A stretch of 64,000 nucleotides of DNA from Pelomonas sp. BJYL3 (GTDB lineage Bacteria; Pseudomonadota; Gammaproteobacteria; Burkholderiales; Burkholderiaceae_C): the NCBI RefSeq assembly GCF_027257975.1, contig NZ_JANZKX010000010.1, positions 46,159-110,158 of the forward strand, given 5' to 3'. The notes under the pieces were generated by a model, which saw only the letters and a list, made by a program, of their open reading frames with translations, was not told the origin of the DNA and searched no databases. Of this stretch, positions 25,899-34,734 are shown in pieces. The first letter of the stretch is position 1. Every line of letters begins with the position of its first letter. A program made the position numbers and the translations under genes.

Positions 25899-27209
25899 TT
25901 ACTCGCGCCAGCGGAATCGCCAGAGGGCCAGGCCGGTGAGCAGGAGGGCGCTGCCGAACAGCACCGCCGCCGCGAGGGCCGCCGTGCCGAGGCCCTGGCC
26001 GCGCCAGGTCATGGCATCCAGGCCGTCGACGGCCCAGCGGAGCGGCACCCACAGGGTCAGGTCTTGCAGCCAGGCCGGGAAGACGAAGCTGGGCACCCAG
26101 GCGCCGCCCAGCATCACCAGCATCAGCGAAGCCATGATGGCCAGACCGCGGGTGGCTTCCGGCGAGCCGCCCATGGCCGCCAGGGCCAGGCCGAAGCCCG
26201 CGGTGAAGGCGCCCATGCCCAGCACCACCAGCAAGAAACCCGGCAGGCTGCCCTGCACGCGGAAGCCGAACAGCGCCATGCCCGCGGCCATCACGACCAG
26301 CAGCACGACCGAGGCGATGATCCAGATGCTCAGGAAGTGGCTGCCCAGCAGCAGCCCCCTGGACAGCGGTGCAGCACGCAGACGCTGCCACATGCCGCTG
26401 CGCCGGGCCATCAGCAGCCCCACGCCCAGCTCCACGCCCAGCATCAGGACGAACTGAACCCCCATGCCCGAGAAGCTGTGCGCATAGCCGTTGTAGCCTG
26501 CCTGCCCGGCGCTGAGGGCCTGGGTCTTCAGCGCGTACGGCAGGCTCAGCACCTCGCCGGGCGAAGCGCCGCCCGACGCACCCCCGGATGCAGCCGTGGC
26601 GGGCCCCTCACCCGGCTGCGGCGTCTGCAGCTCGTTCACCGTGCGGGCCAGGACCTTGAGCTGCTCTCGGCGCAGGGGCGGGAGCTCGCTCGCCTCGAGC
26701 TCCGATTCGAGGGTCGCAAGCCCCCCGGCGCCCGGGCCCGACTTGAAGCCCTGTGCCAGGGTCTCGCGCATCGCGTGCTGGGCCAGCAGGCCCTCCAGCA
26801 GCTGGGCCGACAGGGCTTCGCTCGGGTCGTACCACAGCTGCACCTCGGGCAGCTGGCGGCGGTCCCACCAGCGCGAGGCCTGGGCGCCGAAGCCGGCCGG
26901 CATCAGCAGGGCCGCACGGCGCTCCCCCTTGCGGACCGCGGCCTCGGCCTCGGCGCGTGTCATCACCTGCACGGCCAGCTTGCCGTCCTGCTGCAGCTGC
27001 TGGCCGATGCGCTGGCTGAGCGCGGAGCCGTCTTCGTCGACCCAGGCGACCTTCAGCCGCGCCATCTCCCGGTCCCCGCTGCCGCCGAAGAGGCTGCCGA
27101 AGAAGGTGGCGATCAGGACGGGCATCAGCAGATGGGTGATCAGGGCCTTGCGGTTCTTCAGGTACAGCTGCAGCTGGGTGCGCACCAGCGCGATCAATGC
27201 ATGCATCAT
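25899..27209 (-). CDS. ABC-2 type transporter permease
   Basis: A 436-aa inner-membrane permease of the ABC2_membrane_3 type. It has an N-terminal helix (KALITHLLMPVLIATFFGSLF), a large extracytoplasmic region (about residues 45-225) and a C-terminal block of five helices (VQFVLMLGVELGVGLL, SIWIIASVVLLVVMAAGMAL, LPGFLLVVLGMGAFTAGFGL and so on). The paired ATPase ends 15 bp upstream. I choose ATG 27209 (MMHALIALV), which has GAGGGG 6-7 nt upstream; the longer frame is a shadow. Such pairs export drugs, lipids or polysaccharides; substrate unknown. Confidence 0.88.
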   Translation of the reverse strand: MMHALIALVRTQLQLYLKNRKALITHLLMPVLIATFFGSLFGGSGDREMARLKVAWVDEDGSALSQRIGQQLQQDGKLAVQVMTRAEAEAAVRKGERRAALLMPAGFGAQASRWWDRRQLPEVQLWYDPSEALSAQLLEGLLAQHAMRETLAQGFKSGPGAGGLATLESELEASELPPLRREQLKVLARTVNELQTPQPGEGPATAASGGASGGASPGEVLSLPYALKTQALSAGQAGYNGYAHSFSGMGVQFVLMLGVELGVGLLMARRSGMWQRLRAAPLSRGLLLGSHFLSIWIIASVVLLVVMAAGMALFGFRVQGSLPGFLLVVLGMGAFTAGFGLALAAMGGSPEATRGLAIMASLMLVMLGGAWVPSFVFPAWLQDLTLWVPLRWAVDGLDAMTWRGQGLGTAALAAAVLFGSALLLTGLALWRFRWRE

Positions 27210-27223
27210 GTTCGTCCCCTCGC

Positions 27224-28180
27224 TCAATCGCGCAATTGACGTCCCGTGAGGGACAGGAAGAGCTGCTCCAGGCTGGGCCGCTCGGTCTGCAGGCCCTGCA
27301 GACCCAGGCCCTGGCCGGCCAGGCACTGCAGTACGGCCGGCAGGCCTTGCACCAGCGAGGCCAGCTCCAGGCGCAGCTGCTGCGGGCGTTCGCCGCCGGC
27401 CAGCAGCTGCACGCCGGGCAGCCGGCCCAGGGCCTCGGCCAGGCCCGCTGGCGGCGCCCGGTCGAGGTCCAGGCAGACGGTGGGCACCAGCACGGCCGCA
27501 TCCAGCAGCTCATGGGTGCGGCCGGCGGCCACCACCTGGCCGTGGTCCACGATGAGCAGGCGGTCGCACAGGCGCTCCGCCTCCTCCATGTAGTGCGTGG
27601 TGTAGAGCAGGGCCTTGCCGGCGTCGCGCAGGGCCAGCAGGGCCTCGAAGATGGCGTTGCGGCTCTGGGGGTCGACGCCCACGGTGGGCTCGTCGAGGAT
27701 CACGATGGCGGGGTCGTGCAGCAGGGCGCAGGCGATGTGCAGGCGGCGCTTCATGCCGCCGCTGAACTCGGCCACCGCATCACCGGCGCGGTCCCGCAGA
27801 CCGGCGATGTCCAGGGCGGCGTCCACCCGCTGCGCCAGGCGCTGGCCGGACAGGCCGTACAGGGCCGCGAAGGCGCGCAGATTGCTGGCCGCGCTGAGCG
27901 TCTCGTGCAGGGCCAGCTCCTGGGGCACCAGGCCCAGCAGGCCCTTGCGCGGGTCGGCATCGCCCCGCACGGGCTGGCCGTCGATCAGGCAATCGCCGCC
28001 GTCCGCCTCGATCAGACCCGCGATCATGGACACCGTGGTGCTCTTGCCCGCGCCGTTGGGCCCCAGCAGGCCGAGGATCTCGCCGCGCCGCAGGCTCAGG
28101 TCCATGGACCGGACCACCTCCTGTGTGCCGTAGCGCTTGCGCAGGCCGCGTGCCTGCAGGATCACCGAGGGGTCGCTCAT
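27224..28180 (-). CDS. ABC transporter ATP-binding protein (ABC-2/DrrA type)
   Basis: A 318-aa ATPase with Walker A GLLGPNGAGKSTTVSMI, Q-loop LVPQELALHETLS, signature EFSGGMKRRLHIACALL, Walker B AIVILDEPTVGVDPQSR and switch His in YTTHYMEEAERL. A C-terminal extension of about 80 aa is typical of DrrA/NodI-type exporters. It powers the ABC-2 permease encoded next. Start at ATG 28180 (MSDPSVILQARGL). Divergent from rlhA with about 130 bp between. Confidence 0.92.
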   Translation of the reverse strand: MSDPSVILQARGLRKRYGTQEVVRSMDLSLRRGEILGLLGPNGAGKSTTVSMIAGLIEADGGDCLIDGQPVRGDADPRKGLLGLVPQELALHETLSAASNLRAFAALYGLSGQRLAQRVDAALDIAGLRDRAGDAVAEFSGGMKRRLHIACALLHDPAIVILDEPTVGVDPQSRNAIFEALLALRDAGKALLYTTHYMEEAERLCDRLLIVDHGQVVAAGRTHELLDAAVLVPTVCLDLDRAPPAGLAEALGRLPGVQLLAGGERPQQLRLELASLVQGLPAVLQCLAGQGLGLQGLQTERPSLEQLFLSLTGRQLRD

Positions 28181-28311
28181 GCCGTCACTCCATGAAAAGT
28201 CTGGATGGGCGCAGTCTAGGCAGCCGCCCCGCCGCCGGCGCCTGCCGTGGGGACGAACGGTCAGCCCGTGCGATGAATCGACAGCCACAGGGCGCCGATA
28301 AAATCGAGGCC

Positions 28312-30282
28312 ATGAGCGCATCGCCCAAGCACCTCGAACTCCTGGCCCCGGCCAAGACCGCCGACATCGGCATCGAAGCCGTCAACCACGGCGCTGACGC
28401 CGTCTACATCGGCGGCCCCGGCTTCGGCGCCCGGCACAACGCCAGCAACGAGATCCAGGACATCGAGCGCCTGGTGCGCCACGCCCACCGCTACGGCTCG
28501 CGCATCTTCATCACCCTCAACACCATCCTGCGCGACGACGAGCTGGAGGATGCCCGCCGCATGGCCTGGCAGGTCTACGAGGCCGGCGCCGACGCCCTGA
28601 TCGTGCAGGACATGGGCCTCACGCAGATCGACCTGCCGCCCATCCAGCTGCATGCCAGCACCCAATGCGACATCCGCACGCCGGAGAAGGCCCGCTTCCT
28701 GCAGGACGCCGGCTTCTCGCAGGTCGTGGCCGCCCGCGAGCTGACCCTGCCGCAGATCCGGGCCATGGCCGAGGCGCTGAGCAGCGCGCAGCTGGAGTTC
28801 TTCATCCACGGCGCCCTGTGCGTGGCCTACAGCGGCCAGTGCTTCATCAGCCATGCCCACACCGGCCGCAGCGCCAACCGCGGCGACTGCTCGCAGGCCT
28901 GCCGCCTGCCCTACGAGGTGCTCGACGCGCAAGGCCGCATCGTGGCCCACCAGAAGCATGTGCTCTCCATGAAGGACAACGACCAGAGCGCCAATCTGCG
29001 CGCCCTGGTCGATGCCGGCGTGCGCAGCTTCAAGATCGAGGGGCGCTACAAGGACATGGGCTATGTGAAGAACATCACCGGCCACTACCGGCAGCTGCTG
29101 GACGCGATCCTGGAGGAACGCCCCGGCCTGGCGCGCGCCTCCAGCGGCCGCACCCGCCTCTTCTTCACGCCGGACCCCGACCGCAGCTTCAACCGCGGCA
29201 GCACCGACTACTTCGTCACCGGCCGCAAGGAAGACATCGGTGCCTTCGACACCCCCAAGCACGCCGGCCTGCCGCTGGGCTGGGTCGGCAAGGTCGACGG
29301 CGAGGGCTTCGAGCTGGAGCTGGACGAGGGCGTGAGCCCGCTCAACAACGGCGACGCCCTCACCTACCTGGACCTGCAAAAGGAGCTGGTGGGCCTGCGC
29401 GTCAACGTGGCCACGCCGCTGGATGCGAAGGGCCGGCGCTGGCGCGTCGAGCCCAACGAGGCCATGGCGCAGCTGAAGGACCTGCGCCGTGGCGTGGCCC
29501 TGTCCCGCAACCGCGACATGGCCTGGGACCGGCTGCTGGAGAAGAAGTCGGCCGAGCGCCGCATCGCCCTGGACGTCAGCCTCATGGAGACGCCCGAGGG
29601 CCTCGCCCTGCAGCTGACGGACGAGGACGGTCATGCCGCCTATGTCGAGATGCCCCTGGACAAGCAGCCCGCACAGCAGGCCGAGCGAGCCGAGGCCAGC
29701 GCGCGCGAGGCGCTCGGCAAGCTGGGCACCACGGTCTTCGAGGCGCGCGAGCTGAGCCTGCTGTGGTCGCGCCCCCTGTTCGTGCCGGCCAGCCAGCTCA
29801 ATGCCCTGCGCCGTGAGGCCGTCGAGCAGCTGGAGGCTGCGCGCCTGGCCGCCCTGCCCCGCCTGCCGCGCGCTCGGCCGGTGGAACCGCCGGTGCCCTA
29901 TCCGGACGACACGCTCTCCTACCTGGCCAATGTCTTCAACCACCCCGCGCGCGACTTCTATGCCCGCCACGGCGTGCGGGTGATCGAGGCCGCCTACGAG
30001 AGCCACGAGGAGCACGGCGAGGTCAGCCTGATGATCACCAAGCACTGCGTGCGCTACTCCCTGTCCCTGTGCCCCAAGCAGGCCAAGGGCGTGACCGGCG
30101 TGCAGGGCACGGTGCGGGCCGAGCCCTTGCAGCTGGTCAACGGCAAGGAAAAGCTCACCCTGCGCTTCGACTGCAAGCCCTGCGAGATGCACGTGGTCGG
30201 CAAGATCAAGAAGAGCGTGCTGCAGCAGCTGCCGGCGGCCCCCATCCAGTTCTACAGGGCCCGGCCCAAGACCGCGCACTGA
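28312..30282 (+). CDS. rlhA: Peptidase U32-family 23S rRNA C2501 hydroxylase-type protein
   Basis: A 656-aa U32-family protein. The N-terminal barrel domain (LELLAPAKTADIGIEAVNHG, ADAVYIGGPGFGARHNA), the family signature region FFIHGALCVAYSGQCFIS with conserved cysteines (CSQACRLPYEV), and a long C-terminal part with RFDCKPCEMHVVGKIK match RlhA (E. coli length 653 aa) rather than the shorter TrhP/YegQ. RlhA hydroxylates C2501 of 23S rRNA with TrhO-like chemistry fed by prephenate. The start is ATG 28312 (MSASPKHLELLAP). A 12-bp tandem repeat begins at its stop codon. Confidence 0.87.
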   Translation: MSASPKHLELLAPAKTADIGIEAVNHGADAVYIGGPGFGARHNASNEIQDIERLVRHAHRYGSRIFITLNTILRDDELEDARRMAWQVYEAGADALIVQDMGLTQIDLPPIQLHASTQCDIRTPEKARFLQDAGFSQVVAARELTLPQIRAMAEALSSAQLEFFIHGALCVAYSGQCFISHAHTGRSANRGDCSQACRLPYEVLDAQGRIVAHQKHVLSMKDNDQSANLRALVDAGVRSFKIEGRYKDMGYVKNITGHYRQLLDAILEERPGLARASSGRTRLFFTPDPDRSFNRGSTDYFVTGRKEDIGAFDTPKHAGLPLGWVGKVDGEGFELELDEGVSPLNNGDALTYLDLQKELVGLRVNVATPLDAKGRRWRVEPNEAMAQLKDLRRGVALSRNRDMAWDRLLEKKSAERRIALDVSLMETPEGLALQLTDEDGHAAYVEMPLDKQPAQQAERAEASAREALGKLGTTVFEARELSLLWSRPLFVPASQLNALRREAVEQLEAARLAALPRLPRARPVEPPVPYPDDTLSYLANVFNHPARDFYARHGVRVIEAAYESHEEHGEVSLMITKHCVRYSLSLCPKQAKGVTGVQGTVRAEPLQLVNGKEKLTLRFDCKPCEMHVVGKIKKSVLQQLPAAPIQFYRARPKTAH

Positions 30283-30311
30283 ACGAAGCACTGAACGAAG
30301 CACTGAACGGA
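30276..30311 (+). repeat. Three copies of a 12-bp repeat with in-frame stops at the rlhA 3' end
   Basis: GCACTGAACGAA occurs twice, and a third time with one change (GCACTGAACGGA), starting at 30276. Each unit carries TGA in the rlhA frame, giving stops at 30280, 30292 and 30304. Confidence 0.8.
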
Positions 30312-30551
30312 GCACCGGGCGGCGCACAGAGCGGCGCACCAGTCCCGCCCCCCGCCCGGGCTCGCGCGGGACGCCCTGCCGTACGGCGGCGCCCGCCCCT
30401 GAGGGCACGGCGTGAAGCCCGGCACGCCCCCCGCATTGACACGCTGCGCGGCGGGACCGGCCTGTGATACCGTGGGGCGGACCCCTGCTTCCCCTGCAGT
30501 CCGGCATGCCGCTTTCCGCATCTCCATCCCCGCGCCCGAGAGGTTCCGGCC

Positions 30552-33197
30552 ATGGCTGAAGCCCTGCCGCACCGCCTCTTTCGCGGCTGGATCGCCCTGG
30601 GCACCGGCTACTGGCCGGTGGCGCTGAGCCTGGTGCTGAGCCTGCTGGTCTGCGCGACCCTGGCGCGCCTGGATGCCCGCCAGGCCGCCGAACAGGAGCG
30701 CCAGCGCGTGGCCGGGCAGCTGGACCTGCTGCGCAGCCGCCTGGAGCTGGCGGCCCGCAACACCTTCGCCCCCAGCCAGTCGCTCGAGGCCATGATCCAG
30801 CTCGATGGCGCGATCAGCGAGGCCCGCTTCGCGCTGCTGACGGAGAAGGCGCTCAAGCTCTATCCCCAGGTCCGCAGCATCGCCATCGCGCCCGATGACG
30901 TGGTGCGCCTGGTCTACCCGCTGCCCGGCAATGAACGGGCGCTGGGGCTGGACTACCGCAGCGTGCCCGCGCAATGGCGCCAGGTGCAGCAGGCGCGCGA
31001 AAGCCAGTCGGCCGTGCTGGTGGGCCCGGTGCAGCTGGTGCAGGGCGGCCAGGGCCTGATCCTGCGCAATCCCATCTTCCTGCGTGACCCGCCGCCCGCG
31101 CCGCCGCGGTACTGGGGCATGGTGTCGGTGGTGGCGGACCTGGACCGCTTCATGGCCGATGCCGGCCTGGGCGCCCATCCCGAGCTGCACCTGCTGCTGA
31201 CGGAATCCAAGGGCGGCAAGGAAGCCGGGCGCCTGATCTGGGGCCAGTCCGCCCTGCTGAAGCAGCCACCGCAGGAACTGGTCCAGCAGCGGGTGGAGGT
31301 GCCGGGCGGGCATTGGCTGCTGGCCGCCCAGCCTGCCGATGGCTGGCTGGACCAGCCCTTCCGCTGGGACTCGCCCGAGGTCCTGACCGCGCTGGCCGCC
31401 GGCACCGTCCTGAGCCTGCTGCTGGCCCTGCTGGTCTGGCAGAGCCGCGTCCTGCAGCAGCGCAACGGAACCCTGGCCCGCGAGATCCAGGAAGGTCAGC
31501 TGATGCGGGCGCAGCTGGAGGAATCCCAGGCACGCTTCCGCAGCATGGCCGCCCTGGCCTCCGACTGGGTCTGGGAGCAGGACGAGCAGCTGTGCTTCAC
31601 CTACATCTCGCGCATCGCCGAGGAAGCCACGGAAGTGCAGAGCAGCTCGGTGCTGGGCCATCACCGCTGGGACTCCCCCGCCCTGCTGCCCGGCACCGAC
31701 TGGGAGGCGCACAAGGCCGTGCTGGCGCGCCGCGAACCCTTCCGCGATTTCGAGTATGCGCAGCGCACGCCCGACGGCGGCGTCCGCCATGTGAGCATCT
31801 CGGGCGTGCCCATCTTCGATGCCGAAGGCCGTTTCAAGGGTTACCGCGGCACCGGGCGCAACATCACCCCGGCCAAGGAGGCCGAGGCCGCCCTGCGGCG
31901 CTCGCAGCTGGAGCTCAGCACGGCGCGCGACCGCCTGCAGGCCGTGCTGGACGCGGCCCAGGAGGTCGCCATCATCGCCACCGACATGGCCGGCCACATC
32001 CTGCTCTTCAACCGCGGCGCCGAGCACATGCTGGGCTATGCCGAGGCCGAGCTGCTGGGGCGCTCACCGGCCTGTCTGCATGACCCGGGCGAGGTCCAGC
32101 AGCGTGCGGCGGAGCTGAGCCGGCTGCGCGGCACCACCGTCGAGGGCTTCGAGACCTTCGTGCTGCTGGCCCGCGAGCTGGGCAGCGAGACGCGCGAGTG
32201 GAGCTACCTCCGCAAGGACGGCCGCCGGCTGTGGGTCTCGCTGAGCGTCAGCCATGTGCGCGCCCGGGACGGCCAGGCCATCGGCTATCTGGGCGTGGCG
32301 CGCGACATCAGCGCCCAGCGCGCCGCCGAGACCCAGCTGCGCCAGCTCAACGCCGAGCTGGAGTCCCGCGTCCAGCAGCGCACGCTGGAGCTGCGCGAGG
32401 CGCTGCGCAACCTCAAGGAGGCGCAGGACGGCCTGCTGCGTTCCGAGAAGCTGGCCGGCCTGGGCTCCATGGTGGCCGGCGTGGCCCACGAGCTGAACAC
32501 GCCCCTGGGCAACTGCCTCACCACGGCCTCGACCCTGCAGGAGCGCACCGATGAGATCCGGCAGGAATTCGGCAGCGGCCAGATGCGGCGCTCCTCGCTG
32601 GAGGCCTATCTGCTGGAGGCCGGCCAGGCCTGCGACATCATGCTGCGCGGCCTGGGCACGGCCACCGAGCTGGTCAGCCACTTCAAGCAGCTCTCGGTCG
32701 ACCAGACCAGCATGCAGCGGCGCAGCTATGCGCTGGACGCCGTCGTCGGCGACGTGATCAGCCTGCTGCGCGCCCGCTGGAAGACCACGCCCTGGCTGCT
32801 GGAGTCCGAGCTGGATGTCGCGGACACGCTGGAAGGCTATCCCGGGCCGCTGGGCCAGGTGCTGGGCAACCTGCTGCTCAACGCCCTGCTCCATGCCTTC
32901 GAGGGCCGCGAACAGGGCCGCGTGAAGATCAGCGCCCGCAGCCTCGGCGCCAGCGACTACCTGCTGGTGGTGGAGGACGACGGCATTGGCATGAGCGAGG
33001 AGGTGCGGCGCCGCGCCTTCGACCCCTTCTTCACCACCAAGATGGGCCGCGGCGGGACGGGGCTGGGCCTGAACATCGTCTACAACCTGGTCAGCACGGT
33101 ACTGGGGGGCAGCATCAGCCTGCACAGCGAGCCCGGCCAGGGCAGCCGCTTCGAGATCCGCCTGCCCAAGGTGGCGCCCATCGTCACGATGGTGTAA
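30552..33197 (+). CDS. CHASE/PAS-domain sensor histidine kinase
   Basis: An 881-aa membrane sensor kinase. Transmembrane segments at about 20-38 and 283-302 bracket a periplasmic CHASE-type domain (LYPQVRSIAIAPDDVVRLVY, NERALGLDYRS). Two PAS domains follow (about 330-440, 455-590), each ending in a PAC-like RGTGRNITPAKEAEAAL or LGVARDISAQRAAETQL, then a helical linker. The phospho-acceptor is His646 in GVAHELNTPLGN. The HATPase has NLLLNALLHAF, VVEDDGIGMSEE, DPFFTTKMGRGGTGLGL. No response regulator is adjacent, so it is an orphan kinase. Its 3' end recurs almost exactly at 36188-36255. Confidence 0.93.
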   Translation: MAEALPHRLFRGWIALGTGYWPVALSLVLSLLVCATLARLDARQAAEQERQRVAGQLDLLRSRLELAARNTFAPSQSLEAMIQLDGAISEARFALLTEKALKLYPQVRSIAIAPDDVVRLVYPLPGNERALGLDYRSVPAQWRQVQQARESQSAVLVGPVQLVQGGQGLILRNPIFLRDPPPAPPRYWGMVSVVADLDRFMADAGLGAHPELHLLLTESKGGKEAGRLIWGQSALLKQPPQELVQQRVEVPGGHWLLAAQPADGWLDQPFRWDSPEVLTALAAGTVLSLLLALLVWQSRVLQQRNGTLAREIQEGQLMRAQLEESQARFRSMAALASDWVWEQDEQLCFTYISRIAEEATEVQSSSVLGHHRWDSPALLPGTDWEAHKAVLARREPFRDFEYAQRTPDGGVRHVSISGVPIFDAEGRFKGYRGTGRNITPAKEAEAALRRSQLELSTARDRLQAVLDAAQEVAIIATDMAGHILLFNRGAEHMLGYAEAELLGRSPACLHDPGEVQQRAAELSRLRGTTVEGFETFVLLARELGSETREWSYLRKDGRRLWVSLSVSHVRARDGQAIGYLGVARDISAQRAAETQLRQLNAELESRVQQRTLELREALRNLKEAQDGLLRSEKLAGLGSMVAGVAHELNTPLGNCLTTASTLQERTDEIRQEFGSGQMRRSSLEAYLLEAGQACDIMLRGLGTATELVSHFKQLSVDQTSMQRRSYALDAVVGDVISLLRARWKTTPWLLESELDVADTLEGYPGPLGQVLGNLLLNALLHAFEGREQGRVKISARSLGASDYLLVVEDDGIGMSEEVRRRAFDPFFTTKMGRGGTGLGLNIVYNLVSTVLGGSISLHSEPGQGSRFEIRLPKVAPIVTMV

Positions 33198-33260
33198 GCG
33201 GGGCGCTGGAGCGGGCGGGGGGCTCGGCTATCATCGCGCCCACTCAAGGGACGGATAACA

Positions 33261-34733
33261 ATGAAGATCATCAGATGCAGCCGCGTCTGGCTGCTGCTGC
33301 TCGCCATGTCGGGCAGCAGCTGCAGGCAGGACGGACCACCGCCACTGCCCGCGCTTGCACCTGCCGCGGGCCCCAGCCTCCAGGCCTCGGCCCAGGCCCG
33401 GCCCGGTGCCAAGCCGCTGACCAGCGCGTCGCGGCGGAGCACCGTCTCACCCGACTTCGACGGTGACGGCCGCGCGGACCTGCTGTGGAATGTCCAGCAG
33501 CCGGAGAGCGGCAGCGCGGTCCAGACCTGGTGGCGGCTCGACGGTCCCAACGTGACGGACACGCACCGCCTCGAGCCCCAGCCCGCCGCCGGCGAGGGCT
33601 GGGCGGTACGCGGCTACGCCGACTTCAACGGTGATGGCAAAACCGACCTGCTCATGGTGAACGAGCCTACCCAGGCCTACGAGGTCTGGCTGAACCGGGG
33701 CGACCAGGCCCCGCTGCGCTACTCCCTGCCGGGGCTGGATGGCCGCTCCAACGCCTGGGTGCGAGGGATCGCCGATCTCGATGGAGATGGCCGGGCAGAC
33801 CTCGTGGTCGGCATCGGCAAGACACCGAATTGCAACTGGACGGGCTCCTTCGGTTGGCAATGCAAGCGTGACTATGAGGAGATCCGCGTCAATGCCTTGC
33901 TGATGGACGGTGGCCAGGTCCGGCGCGTCTGGACCCTGCTGGACAAGGCGTCCGAGCCGGACGCGGGCGATGGCCTCGTCACCCGCCTCATCGGACTGGC
34001 GGACCTGGACGGCGATGGCCGGCCGGACCTGCTTCTGGAGCGACGCCCGCTGGTGATCGGCCAATGCTGCACGCCCGCGCCGGGCAGCGACGGCATGGGC
34101 AGCCTGATCCTGCGCTCCAGCCCCTTCGCGGCCACCGCCCGTCCGGAGCTGCGGCGCCCGCTGCCGCTGGGGCAGCTGGTGCTGGCGGCGGTCGATCTCA
34201 ATGGCGATGGCCGCGCCGATCTCATCGTCGAGGACACCACGACACGCAGCTTCCAGGCCTGGGCCACCACCGGCTGGGGTCAGTTCGAGACGCGTTCGCT
34301 GATGGACGATCCCACCGGCGCCTGGTCGCTCGCCGGCACGGCGGACCTGGATGGCGACGGCAAGCAGGACCTGATCTGGTTCAACCATCTGGAGCGCACC
34401 ACGACGGCCTGGTTGATGGATGGCGTCTGGCCCAAGGCCACGGCGCCCTTGCTGTCAGGCTCCCCCTATCGACTGGTCGGCACGCTCGACCTCGACGGCG
34501 ACGGGCGCAGCGACCTGATCTGGCGGCGGGACGACACCGGCCGCACGGTCGCCTGGAGCATGCAGGGGCTGGACAAGCGCTGGGCCAAGGAGCTTGTCAC
34601 CGATCCCAAGGCCTACGCGGTCGTGGAGGAGCGCTGGGGCGTCGCGCGCTGCGATTGGAAGCAGCTCTTTGGATGGCGTCTAGTCGCTGGTGGCCCCCCC
34701 GTTGCAGGACTGAGCTGCTCGCCGCGCTACTGA
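33261..34733 (+). CDS. FG-GAP/VCBS-repeat surface protein, paralogue 1
   Basis: A 490-aa exported protein with an N-terminal hydrophobic signal (VWLLLLAMSGSSC, a weak lipobox). At least seven FG-GAP/VCBS-type repeats carry the calcium-loop signature D-x-D-G-D-G-R/K-x-D-L (PDFDGDGRADLLW, ADFNGDGKTDLLM, ADLDGDGRADLVV, DLDGDGKQDLIW and others), so it is expected to fold as a beta-propeller in the periplasm or on the surface. Function unknown; related proteins bind glycans or partners. It is followed one base later by a related gene, which suggests tandem duplication. ATG 33261 is preceded by AAGGGACGGATAACA. Confidence 0.85.
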   Translation: MKIIRCSRVWLLLLAMSGSSCRQDGPPPLPALAPAAGPSLQASAQARPGAKPLTSASRRSTVSPDFDGDGRADLLWNVQQPESGSAVQTWWRLDGPNVTDTHRLEPQPAAGEGWAVRGYADFNGDGKTDLLMVNEPTQAYEVWLNRGDQAPLRYSLPGLDGRSNAWVRGIADLDGDGRADLVVGIGKTPNCNWTGSFGWQCKRDYEEIRVNALLMDGGQVRRVWTLLDKASEPDAGDGLVTRLIGLADLDGDGRPDLLLERRPLVIGQCCTPAPGSDGMGSLILRSSPFAATARPELRRPLPLGQLVLAAVDLNGDGRADLIVEDTTTRSFQAWATTGWGQFETRSLMDDPTGAWSLAGTADLDGDGKQDLIWFNHLERTTTAWLMDGVWPKATAPLLSGSPYRLVGTLDLDGDGRSDLIWRRDDTGRTVAWSMQGLDKRWAKELVTDPKAYAVVEERWGVARCDWKQLFGWRLVAGGPPVAGLSCSPRY

Positions 34734-34734
34734 C

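Noticed and set aside
26053..26069. TCAGGTCTTG copy inside the ABC-2 permease gene
   Set aside because: It encodes LQDLTL in the reading frame and differs after the core, so it may be chance; I count only intergenic copies as good evidence. The same caution applies to the copy in the LysR gene near 36908.
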